A DNA stretch of 64,000 nt. Source: Desulfonema magnum. Its GTDB lineage: Bacteria > Desulfobacterota > Desulfobacteria > Desulfobacterales > 4be13. Shown piece after piece: positions 17,513 to 25,841 of this stretch. The position numbers and the translations under genes are program-made. The notes under the pieces were generated by a model. It was not told the DNA's origin and made no database searches. It saw only the letters and a list, made by a program, of their open reading frames with translations. Each line of letters opens with the position of its first letter. Position 1 is the stretch's first letter. The stretch lies in assembly GCF_017377395.1 (NCBI RefSeq), contig NZ_CP061800.1, forward strand, positions 1,922,001 to 1,986,000. Direction: 5' to 3'.

Positions 17513-17965
17513 CTTTTTCAGCGCCGCCCATGTTTCATCATCTATAAATCCGGTACGTTTTAAACGGTTTTGTCCCTGGAAGTTCTTTATGGCTATTTCA
17601 GTGTCTTCATCAAGCTTCCCGTCAACCTTGCCATTATATAGAAAGAGCTCACTCTTTAATATTTTTTGAGCATATCTCACTCTCTCATCAATCTTATCCT
17701 TATCTGCTCCGACATCTTTTTCTTCCGGAGTTTTTTCAGAAAGGGGAGGTTTTTCAGGCTCAACCTTTACTGGCCCATTGTTGTCTTTATCTTCTGGCGT
17801 TAGATAAAACGATATTCCGATAAAAAAAGCCGCCAATCCACATAATATAATAATATTTTTATATAAATTCCTCTTAATACGTTTGCCTGTGTTCGGGCAA
17901 AACTCAGTTCCCATCGGATGGGACTCAGCACAATGAGGACATTTTATGGATTGTCTTTGGCTCAT
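17471..17965 (-). CDS. zinc-ribbon, single-TM protein with peptidoglycan-binding domain
   Basis: 164 residues: ribbon CPHCAESHPMGTEFCPNTG (about 9-27), membrane helix (about 37-55), a Pro/Glu/Lys linker, and a PG_binding_1-type three-helix domain (RYAQKILKSELFLYNG, GKLDEDTEIAIKNFQGQN, FIDDETWAALKKAG). Ribbon inside, wall-binding domain outside. The start abuts the stop of the upstream gene, so translation is probably coupled. The very C-terminus reads through a dispersed repeat. Confidence 0.85.
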   Translation of the reverse strand: MSQRQSIKCPHCAESHPMGTEFCPNTGKRIKRNLYKNIIILCGLAAFFIGISFYLTPEDKDNNGPVKVEPEKPPLSEKTPEEKDVGADKDKIDERVRYAQKILKSELFLYNGKVDGKLDEDTEIAIKNFQGQNRLKRTGFIDDETWAALKKAGNSPPAINSSRQ

Positions 17966-19030
17966 CTATTTTTTACCAGTTCTCCAATTCATCTGTTCCA
18001 TAGTTCGGCATTTGTCCTGCCTGATGACCTCAATATTTGACCCATTGTATTTTATGTTAAAAACATGCCACCATTTTTTGTTACAATTGGTCGGAACAGA
18101 AAATTTTTGCTTCTCACACCCATTGGTCACCAGTTCCACCGTTGCCTGTGACCTGCCGAGGGTTCCCCTTCCTGCATAGAGATAAATAGCATATTGATAA
18201 GTCCCCTTTAACTTATTGGATATGGTAACGGTTTCAGGCCCATAAGAACTTGTGTCATCAACATCCAGTTCAGCAGCTTTTGAACCATTTTTGAAGCTGG
18301 CTTTCTTATTGGAATAATAGACATGCCGGGATTTCAGAGATGAGTGCTTGGGTAAAAACAGATGAGAATCAAGATCATTCGGATTCAGCCCCCACTCCAG
18401 GATAACTCTTGCAAGTTCATTGCCAGATAATTCAGGAGACATGGTTAAAGTCACTTCTGTCACTTTCCCTTTTTCCACCTTCACATCTTTGTTTGCAGGG
18501 CAGAAGCCGGATGCGTCTAATTCGATCTTATGATTTCCCGGTTCCAATTCAGATAAGACAGCCCCCTGGATCCCGCCTGATGCATTTTGACTTGCTGAGG
18601 ATATTTTTGCATTAAACGCCGACAATTTCTTTTTATTTGTGGCATTGATCGCAAATGCTTTTATCCTGCCAAATGTGGGGATAAGAGAGGCTTCTATTTC
18701 CGCTGATTCCAAAGAGGGGATATGAACACTGGCGATATGGGGTTCATATCCCTTTATGTGAAGTTCCACTTCTGTGTCACCGCTTTTAATACTATTGACA
18801 GCCGCGACATATTCCTCATTATGCCGACGAATTGATCTGGAAAACTTCTGACCGGAAGAAACAATATCCAACCTCATCTCTTTTCCGGAAAGGTCGGTGT
18901 TGAACACATTATCCCTCAGCTTAACGATCAAATCTCCCGGAGGAACCAGGAAAAACGGAATCGCCAGCATTGCAAGGGCAATGAGGGCAAGTAAAAACAG
19001 TACCACCTTGATTTTAGCATTTCCATTCAT
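17966..19030 (-). CDS. membrane-anchored YfaP-like (DUF2135-type) protein
   Basis: 354 residues with an N-terminal membrane anchor (about 9-28). The middle is beta-rich, in the style of PEGA or carboxypeptidase-regulatory-like repeats (EVELHIKGYEPHIASVHIP, LEPGNHKIELDASGF). The C-terminal part matches the YfaP/DUF2135 pattern: WGLNPNDLDSHLFLP, then an acidic DVDDTSSYGPETVTI and an IYLYAGRGTL strand. Exported by inference. It is tightly packed between the protease gene (11-bp gap) and the ribbon-PG-binding gene (0 bp). The biochemical role is unknown. Confidence 0.8.
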   Translation of the reverse strand: MNGNAKIKVVLFLLALIALAMLAIPFFLVPPGDLIVKLRDNVFNTDLSGKEMRLDIVSSGQKFSRSIRRHNEEYVAAVNSIKSGDTEVELHIKGYEPHIASVHIPSLESAEIEASLIPTFGRIKAFAINATNKKKLSAFNAKISSASQNASGGIQGAVLSELEPGNHKIELDASGFCPANKDVKVEKGKVTEVTLTMSPELSGNELARVILEWGLNPNDLDSHLFLPKHSSLKSRHVYYSNKKASFKNGSKAAELDVDDTSSYGPETVTISNKLKGTYQYAIYLYAGRGTLGRSQATVELVTNGCEKQKFSVPTNCNKKWWHVFNIKYNGSNIEVIRQDKCRTMEQMNWRTGKK

Positions 19031-19041
19031 GATATTATTCT

Positions 19042-19827
19042 TTACGGTAAATCCTGACCCGTTATTTGCTGAAAGAAATTCTTCATTCTGTTGATGGGGA
19101 TGACATATTCGACACCCGCCACTTCAACCCCCTGAACTTCACCTCTGACACCTGAAACGATAAGCCCCACCACCTTTTTCTCATTGGCAAGAAACACGGG
19201 GCCTCCGCTGTTCCCGGGATTCGGCTGCATTCCATTGGCAATGAACATATCATGGTCGGTGCTGAACTGGGCAATTCTTCCCTCATCTGACACAGATGCC
19301 TTGTCAGCAGAGGAAGCAATCCCGAGCAGCGGATAGCCTATGGTAAAAATTGCATCTCCGTCATGATCAACCTCATACTCTGCGGAATCAGCCAGTTGCA
19401 ACGGGGGCAGAGAAGTATCATTAATTTTTAATATGGCAAGGTCTTCGGCCGTTCCCCGACGGGAGGTGATACCTTCAAGCGTTGCCACATGCTTCATCCC
19501 TTTGTAGTCCTGAAGGGCAAATTTTTTACATTGAGCGCCGCAGGCCGCCACATGAGCATTTGTGGCAACATACCCCGGCTGAATAACAAAGCCCGTTCCG
19601 GTACCGCACGCTTTATTATCACAACCAATGGCAACCACCAACAGTATGCTTTTCTTCGCCTCCGGCACAAATTTCGAGAGATCAACAGTGCTGATGTCAT
19701 TTGGCGGACGAATTATCCAGCGAAAATGTTCCGCATCCAAAATTACAAATGTATTTAATCCGATACCAATCAGAAAAACCATAAAAAGGAAAAATTTCAC
19801 CATCCCTGTGGGCTGTCCTCTGCTCAT
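19042..19827 (-). CDS. membrane-anchored trypsin-like serine protease
   Basis: 261 residues. One N-terminal membrane helix (about 10-30), then an S1-fold protease with a full triad: His92 (ATNAHVAAC), Asp129 (AEDLAILKI), Ser207 (PGNSGGPVF). There is no PDZ domain, unlike DegP/HtrA, and four cysteines (CDNKAC, ACGAQC) near the active site may form periplasmic disulfides. First of a tight run with the YfaP-like and ribbon-PG genes. Together with the caspase-like and CHAT proteins it gives the cluster three different protease folds. Confidence 0.92.
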   Translation of the reverse strand: MSRGQPTGMVKFFLFMVFLIGIGLNTFVILDAEHFRWIIRPPNDISTVDLSKFVPEAKKSILLVVAIGCDNKACGTGTGFVIQPGYVATNAHVAACGAQCKKFALQDYKGMKHVATLEGITSRRGTAEDLAILKINDTSLPPLQLADSAEYEVDHDGDAIFTIGYPLLGIASSADKASVSDEGRIAQFSTDHDMFIANGMQPNPGNSGGPVFLANEKKVVGLIVSGVRGEVQGVEVAGVEYVIPINRMKNFFQQITGQDLP

Positions 19828-19903
19828 TGTCTTTTCTCCTGTTTTTTATATGAAAGTGTTAGGTGTTAGGTGTTAAGTGTTAAGAAAAATATAAGATTTT
19901 CCT

Positions 19904-20087
19904 GATTATAACGCTTTTTGGGGAGCGTGAGCTGCCTGTCCGGTCAGCTTTTTCCCTTTCTTATCCTCTTTCCCTGTAGTTCTCCCACCCGGCAACTACA
20001 TGGAAAAAGGATAAGAAAGGGAAGGACACCGCCTTTCGGGAACACGGACATTCTCACATAAGGGCCACCCCAAAAGGCGTTATAACC
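19904..20087. repeat. long imperfect palindrome
   Basis: Outer arms GATTATAACGCTTTTTGGGG and CCCCAAAAGGCGTTATAACC; inner arms around TTCCCTTTCTTATCC and GGATAAGAAAGGGAA. Just before it (19856-19884) is a run of GTGTTAGGTGTTAAGTGTTA-type short repeats. It belongs to the same intergenic family as 20234-20305 and may be a non-coding mobile remnant. Confidence 0.65.
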
Positions 20088-20148
20088 AGAAATTTTCATT
20101 GTTTTGTCAAATCATGGTCGTTGTATAGGAAATTATAGAGATTTCCTT

Positions 20149-20305
20149 CCCGCTCCTGCGGATTAATAAATCCGGCGGCGGTTCGGATTTGTCAATCCGA
20201 ACCGAGCGGGGCGGGTTTTTGTTTTTGTATAGGAAAAGTACAGGGAGGAAGGATAAGAAAAGGAAAATGCGCCTTCCCTTTCTTATCCTGTTTCCCTGTA
20301 CTTTT
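20149..20305. repeat. two further intergenic palindromes
   Basis: 20149-20215 has the CGGATTnnnnAATCCGGCGGCGG type with ATTTGTCAATCCGAACCGAGC, the same motif as the array at 34904-35205. 20234-20305 has arms AAAAGTACAGGGA and TCCCTGTACTTTT around AGGATAAGAAAAGGAA. Beyond, 20389-20440 has CCTCCGAGG/CCTCGGAGG arms just past the tubulin-like gene, possibly its terminator. No genes seen in 19828-20458. Confidence 0.6.
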
Positions 20306-20458
20306 TGCCGGGCTTCCAGCGACACAGACCGCTGTCCTGTCAACAAAATCCGTTAGAATCAGTAATGATTATGACAGCGGACATCAGCCCTCCGAGGTTT
20401 TCAAAACGGTTTAACCGAGCTTCGCCGAAGTCCTCGGAGGTCTTTCTCAGACTGACTT

Positions 20459-23400
20459 TTACAGTTCCCCACCGCACAAACTGCAACGTGATCCCACCGG
20501 TGTCATCCACTCATCACAATACTGACACTTAATTTGCTTACCCTCCTTTGTTTCATTTTCCACCTTATCTTCAGGAATATCGAACTCATTCTCCGGCGGC
20601 GGTTCATCCCTGTGTTCAGCATTCTCAAACTCATTCTCCGGCGGCGGTTCATCCTTGTGTTCAGCATTCTCAGCGTCCTGTTGTTGCTGCTCCTCCTCCG
20701 GTTCCGAAGTATATGATTCCGGTTTCCTTGTATCCGTTTCAGTTTCCGTTGCAGCCGCAGCATCAGCTTCCTGCTGGGAAGGATCCCAGCCGCATTCGGG
20801 ACAGGGAAACTCACTCGCCTTTCCCTCAAAGCTGTAACACTGCTGGCATTCAATCGTCTCTTCATTCGGCAGGGGTTCCCGTCCGCAGTTCCAGCACAGG
20901 GGTTGGTCACTCGGGGTCTTTTTCTCACAATATTGACAAATAACATGCTCTGCAATGGTTTTCTTACAATTGACGCAGTAAATAGCACGTATATCAATGG
21001 GCTTGCCACATTCGGGACAGGGACGCTTGCGTTGCTGTTTGCCCTGCGCTTCCGGGATATTGAATCCGGGTTCCGGCGTTTCCTCCATTTCCTCATCCGG
21101 TACATCCTCTGCCCCGGAAAAAATACGCTTTCTGTCCAGAACGAGCGCATCCGGATACTTCCGTTTTTCTCCGAGCACGCTGCTCCGATCAATTACCTGA
21201 AATTTACCTGACATTTTTGTATATGGCCTGAGCGCATTTACATATTCCTGATAGGTCAGTTTCTGAGCCTTGGGCTTGTTCCGCAGTTTTATCAAGGCAG
21301 TTTCCACCTGATGACGTTCTTTGTCCGTGCGAAGCAGTTCTTTTTCCACTCTCTCGCTACGCTCGAACTCCAAAGCATGATAAAAGGTAAACCGTCCTGC
21401 CTGTGCGCTGGCTGCTTCATCATCTTCCGCAGTCGGCGGATACACATGGGTAAGGTAAAACTCGATCAGCAACAGATACACAGACAGCAGATGTCGCTGC
21501 CGAAGCTCCTCCACCACTGTTTCTGTCTGATCAGACAGCAGGTTGCGATGGGTTTCATGCTCGGGCCGCTGATCCTGATAAAGTATTTCAATCGCGGCCG
21601 CCTCGTCTCCCAGGTCTTCCTCTGTCATTTCAAAGGCCACCTCTCTTTCGTAGCTGTAGAGGTTTATCACTGTCTGACGATCTTTCCCGACCTGTTCTCG
21701 GATTTTAAACAGACCCAGCATCCGCGCCAGCACAAAGGTCCGTATGGATTCGCTGTATTTCCGGGATTCCTCGCTTGTTTTGGGAATAATTACGGAAAAT
21801 ACGCGTTTTCTGTTCAGAACAAGCGCATCCAGGAAACTGTGCCTTTTGCCGACAACGCTCTGAGTGATGACTTCAAATTTTCCCGCCGGCTTTGTATAAG
21901 GTTTCAGTGCGTTTGCATATTCCTCGTAGGTCAGCTTATTCCCTTTGGGTCTGTTGCCCCGAAGTTCCTGTAATGTCGCGTCTGTCTTTGCCCGTTCCTC
22001 TTTTGTGGTAATCAGTTCTTTATTAATTCTCTCCCCGCGCTCAAAATCCAGTGCCGCGTAATATGGAGAGTATCGGATAATTGACACCCCCGCAGCTTCG
22101 TCATCCTCTGTTACCGGCGGATATACATGATTGAGATAAAATTCAATCAGCAGCAGATAGACCGGCAGCAATCCCCGGCGGCGAAGCTCCTCCACCACAT
22201 TTTCAACCTGATCAGATATTTTCCTGCGATGGCTTTCATGGTCAGGCTGAGTATCACGGTAGAGAATATCCACAGCCGCAAACTCATCCCCGAGGTCTTC
22301 TTCCATTGTATCAAAAGCCACTTCCTGTTCATAGCTGTAGCGATTGACAACGGTCTGATCATCAGCGACGATCTCCCGAACTTTCAGCAATCCCAGCAGA
22401 CGCGCCAGCACAAAGGCCCTGATGGACTCGCTGTATTTGCGAACCTCGTCGCTTGTTTTTGGAATAATATCCTCAAATTGAAAGCGATTCTTGTCTATGT
22501 GGACATCTTCCTGATTATCAGGACTCACATCTTTGGGATTTCTGCAAAAATCCTCATAATTCTGACTTAATCCCCCGACTTCGGTCACTGACGAGGGATA
22601 AAAGGCAGTTGCCCCTCCCAGCTCATTATAAAAAATAATGGAACCCTTCTTTGTTTTGCCAATATTTTTAAACTGGGGCTGGGTGTCTCCGGTAGCCATT
22701 TTTTTCTTCAGCGTACCCTGAAACTCATTAAATCTCACCCGGTCTTCTTCGTCAATACCGATAATACACGGCTTTTGCTGCTGTCTTACCTTAAACTGAA
22801 CCTGACTGACCTTGTTGTTCGGCCTTAACCAGACCTTGGCCCGTCTGTAAGCCGTTTCTATCAGGTTTTCCCGATCCCGTTTGGAACACCTTTTCTCATC
22901 CATCAGCATTTCCAGGGCTGAAGGCTGTCTGTTTTTAATGGCAAAGAAAATTCTGCATTCCTCCAGCATCTGGTCTTCGATATTTTCAATGGGCTGACTC
23001 TGGATAAGACTCAGGGCCTCGGTCACAGAGTCAACCCCGAAAATCTTTGTCAGCAGCTTGTCACTCACTTCCTTCAGGTTCTGTTTATGCTGTTCGGGTT
23101 CCCCCATCCAGATATTATACCATTCGTTTACATCGCCGTCCCGATAGAGACTCTTCAGCGTAGCAGACTCCTCTTCCCTGGAAAAGTATTCTTGCTTCTC
23201 ATCGAGTATGCTCCTGAGCTTATCCATGCCGCCTGTCAGTTGGTGATATTTTGCAAGTAGCCCCTCACCGCTGGAACTGTCCTGACCCAGAAATTTGTCA
23301 ATCCTTTCGCAGATCAGTTTTCCCCGTTTCATCACCTGCTTCATCACCCTGGCAAGCAGATAATTATAAAGCACACCCTCGCCCGGAACATTGGGCGGGG

Positions 23401-25240
23401 CAAGAATATCCATGTCCCGAGCAAGGTCTGCCTCCCGGAAGAGAAACCGGCTTTCATGTTTGCTGATATCCATTTGCAACTGATCCAACTGGTATATATA
23501 ATTCTGGATTTCACCATCCCAGTAAGGAATGGCACCCTCAAAATACGGAAGATAGTTGAAGCTCTCATCTCTCAGCAGTTTTTTCAGTTCACGAAGCAAA
23601 GACAGGGCATAGGAAATGCCGTAACGCGGGTCGTTGGATAATTCACTGGCCTGTTCCTCAAGTCCCCGTTTCAGCCTTCCGAGGTAATTTTCCATATTTC
23701 TCTGAATCGTGCGAATATCCAGCCCCCATTCATCCGGATTGTCACTGTCAGCCCGGGCCAGAAACTGCTCCAATTCCTCACGGCGTGCCTGGAGCATTGC
23801 TGCTTTCTGTCCGTTTGGCTGGGCTTCTGTCTCAGTACGGATATCAAGCACCTTATTCCACAGATACCCTGGAAAGTCCTGACCGGCTTCTTTGTTATAT
23901 ACCAGCAGTTCTGTTTCCACATCACTCCCCTCTATGGTGCCGGCACCGTCTCTCCGGGTGTAATATCCCTGCACGAACTTGATATCGGAATGGGTCAGAA
24001 AAGATTTAAACAGAATTTCCATCGGGTCATCAACCACATGCTTCTGCCACAGATCAAGGATATTCTTTGACAGGAGACAGGCGCAGGCCCTGTGAAGCTT
24101 CTCCACGGGGAAATAGATGGCTGCCAAGCCGAATGAGCAGAACCGGGTGGTATAACTGTCGCCTCTCACGCTTCCTTTTCCGCCCTGCACTCCGACAGTT
24201 CCGCCGGCATCCCAGTAGTTATGCACGTAGGCATTGTCAATAAAGTTCTTCAGATTGACACGGATAGCCCGTTTCATCCCTGCAAAATCTCCCACGGAAA
24301 AATCCTGGAATATGATTTCAGACACCATCTGATACATGGAATATTCTTCATTGGAAGACCCGATGGCCTCATTGGCCTCGTTTTTTCCTTCCAGAAGATA
24401 GGTATAGTCAAAGGGCGGCGGAAATATCGGCTTGCTGGCACGGCCTGTCCAGTTGCCGGCAAACGAATGACCGAAAGAATAATGATTAAGCTCCTTCAGT
24501 GCGGCGTAGCCGTTGGCCTTCATCCGGCCTGCCCCTGAATAGCCGCCAAAAAAGGCAGGCATAAAGAAAACGCCTATTCTCGTGGAATCGGGAAACATGG
24601 TTTTCACCAGAAATCCCATATCCAGAAACGTGCCGCTGCCTGTGCCGCCTGCCAGTGATGAAATGACATAGATGCTCATGACATTGGGATCAAACTTAAA
24701 TCCCAACTGGGAAATGACATCACGATTTCCCTCGGCGCTGAGACGGTTTTCAGCATTGGCAAGGCCCGCTTCGATATCATCGTATTTGTCGTAAAATCCC
24801 AGGCGGCTGGCCATGCGTACCTGCCCGGCACCTTCTCCCAAGTCTCCCAGATCCGCAATTTTGCCTTTGGTATGAAACCACTCCCTGATATGGGAATATG
24901 CGTTGATATTGCCAAGATACTTGCTTATACCGCCCTCGATGGTCAGATTTACTCGTTCAATGGGCTGAAACATGATCTTTTCATACAGCGGATCATCCTG
25001 CATGGTTTTGTCATACTGTTGCATGGCATTGGCTGTCATATCAGTATCCAGATGCAGGAACTGTACGCATGGAAGCGCATCAAGGCTGCCAAACCGCTCT
25101 GTAACCAGCCGCCGAAACCGTAGCAGCACTTCCTTGCCAGTACCGCCAAGCCCTATCAGCAGAGTCTTCCCGACAGGCGCATCTTCCAAAAGTTCATCTG
25201 GCAGCTTGCCGACTTTAAGAGATCCGAAATTTTCTGCCAT
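20459..25240 (-). CDS. giant tubulin/FtsZ-superfamily protein (Tubulin_2-like) with zinc ribbons
   Basis: 1593 residues, ATG at 25240 with AAAGGAGGG upstream. The N-terminal domain has a nucleotide-binding start LLIGLGGTGKEVLLRFR (27-43) and the tubulin/FtsZ phosphate loop SSLAGGTGSGTF (194-205), so GTP binding is expected. It is far longer than FtsZ (about 380). Helical linkers follow, then a 225-residue domain present twice in tandem (starting YSESIRAFVLARLLGL near 937 and YSESIRTFVLARMLGL near 1162). The C-terminal quarter has four zinc-ribbon-like CxxC pairs (such as CPECGKPIDIRAIYCVNC and CQYCDEWMTPVGSRCSLC), plus an acidic linker in which EHKDEPPPENEF-type units occur twice. Likely the cytoplasmic polymer-forming core of the cluster (inference). 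Confidence 0.9.
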   Translation of the reverse strand: MAENFGSLKVGKLPDELLEDAPVGKTLLIGLGGTGKEVLLRFRRLVTERFGSLDALPCVQFLHLDTDMTANAMQQYDKTMQDDPLYEKIMFQPIERVNLTIEGGISKYLGNINAYSHIREWFHTKGKIADLGDLGEGAGQVRMASRLGFYDKYDDIEAGLANAENRLSAEGNRDVISQLGFKFDPNVMSIYVISSLAGGTGSGTFLDMGFLVKTMFPDSTRIGVFFMPAFFGGYSGAGRMKANGYAALKELNHYSFGHSFAGNWTGRASKPIFPPPFDYTYLLEGKNEANEAIGSSNEEYSMYQMVSEIIFQDFSVGDFAGMKRAIRVNLKNFIDNAYVHNYWDAGGTVGVQGGKGSVRGDSYTTRFCSFGLAAIYFPVEKLHRACACLLSKNILDLWQKHVVDDPMEILFKSFLTHSDIKFVQGYYTRRDGAGTIEGSDVETELLVYNKEAGQDFPGYLWNKVLDIRTETEAQPNGQKAAMLQARREELEQFLARADSDNPDEWGLDIRTIQRNMENYLGRLKRGLEEQASELSNDPRYGISYALSLLRELKKLLRDESFNYLPYFEGAIPYWDGEIQNYIYQLDQLQMDISKHESRFLFREADLARDMDILAPPNVPGEGVLYNYLLARVMKQVMKRGKLICERIDKFLGQDSSSGEGLLAKYHQLTGGMDKLRSILDEKQEYFSREEESATLKSLYRDGDVNEWYNIWMGEPEQHKQNLKEVSDKLLTKIFGVDSVTEALSLIQSQPIENIEDQMLEECRIFFAIKNRQPSALEMLMDEKRCSKRDRENLIETAYRRAKVWLRPNNKVSQVQFKVRQQQKPCIIGIDEEDRVRFNEFQGTLKKKMATGDTQPQFKNIGKTKKGSIIFYNELGGATAFYPSSVTEVGGLSQNYEDFCRNPKDVSPDNQEDVHIDKNRFQFEDIIPKTSDEVRKYSESIRAFVLARLLGLLKVREIVADDQTVVNRYSYEQEVAFDTMEEDLGDEFAAVDILYRDTQPDHESHRRKISDQVENVVEELRRRGLLPVYLLLIEFYLNHVYPPVTEDDEAAGVSIIRYSPYYAALDFERGERINKELITTKEERAKTDATLQELRGNRPKGNKLTYEEYANALKPYTKPAGKFEVITQSVVGKRHSFLDALVLNRKRVFSVIIPKTSEESRKYSESIRTFVLARMLGLFKIREQVGKDRQTVINLYSYEREVAFEMTEEDLGDEAAAIEILYQDQRPEHETHRNLLSDQTETVVEELRQRHLLSVYLLLIEFYLTHVYPPTAEDDEAASAQAGRFTFYHALEFERSERVEKELLRTDKERHQVETALIKLRNKPKAQKLTYQEYVNALRPYTKMSGKFQVIDRSSVLGEKRKYPDALVLDRKRIFSGAEDVPDEEMEETPEPGFNIPEAQGKQQRKRPCPECGKPIDIRAIYCVNCKKTIAEHVICQYCEKKTPSDQPLCWNCGREPLPNEETIECQQCYSFEGKASEFPCPECGWDPSQQEADAAAATETETDTRKPESYTSEPEEEQQQQDAENAEHKDEPPPENEFENAEHRDEPPPENEFDIPEDKVENETKEGKQIKCQYCDEWMTPVGSRCSLCGGEL

Positions 25241-25287
25241 TATCTTCTTCCCTCCTTTACTATAAAAGTGTTTTATCTTCTGGGAAT

Positions 25288-25360
25288 TACAGGGATTTTA
25301 TATAAGAAAAGTGTTTCAATCTTTTTCTTATAAATCCCTTTTTTATATAAAATCCCTGTA
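25288..25360. repeat. intergenic palindrome
   Basis: Perfect 17-bp arms TACAGGGATTTTATATA (25288-25304) and its complement (25344-25360) lie just upstream of the tubulin-like gene. A stem-loop here could end transcription from upstream genes or protect the tubulin transcript. Confidence 0.7.
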
Positions 25361-25407
25361 GTTCCTGACCGCAATGATTATGATGGGTGGGAAAAATCCG
25401 GAATCAT

Positions 25408-25500
25408 GTAGGACAATTTTTCAAATTGTCCGAAAAACAATTTGAAAAATTGTTTTACATCCGCTGTCCGAAAGACAATTTGAAAAATTGTCTTACATCC
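25408..25500. repeat. three AATTTTTCAAATTG palindromic units
   Basis: Three successive near-palindromes of GACAATTTTTCAAATTGTC and variants, separated by CCGAAAAA and ACATCCGCTGTCCGAAAG. The rest of 25241-25631 shows no gene. Confidence 0.65.
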
Positions 25501-25631
25501 GAACAGCCCGTCAAATTCATTGCGGTCAGCTAGTGGTTGCAGGGTGTATATCACCTGAATTTTTTTTATTTGTTCAAATATGGCGGAATTATTTTTCATC
25601 AAATTTCACGCTTTGAAATTCATAAGACAAT

Positions 25632-25823
25632 TTATAAATCTTCCATCATTCCTATTGTTTTAGGAAGAATAACAACAAGCAAAATAAGAATACTGAGCAG
25701 GAACACTATGGGCGGATAAAACAATGACTCGGAAAATCCCAGGTACTTTCTGCTTATGTCTTCTGCTTTTCCCGATATGCTGCCAGCTATTCTGCCGATA
25801 AGATAGGGGATGATATCTATCAC
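25632..25823 (-). pseudogene. 3' part of an IS-interrupted small membrane protein gene
   Basis: The frame (from a GTG) encodes IDIIPYLIGRIAGSISGKAE and then a membrane helix (FLLSILILLVVILPKTIG). The frame stays open upstream to the IS boundary at 25842 (AFSQIISVID...). The fragment at 27769-27945 probably supplies the 5' part; both have short hydrophobic segments. The two halves differ by one base in frame after removing the element, explained most simply by one extra A in the run at 27779-27783. Confidence 0.5.
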
Positions 25824-25841
25824 GGAGATAATTTGTGAAAA

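Noticed and set aside
20503..21192. 229-codon minus-strand frame inside the tubulin-like gene
   Set aside because: Overlaps the ribbon-coding region in another frame; Arg/Ser/Met-rich shadow.
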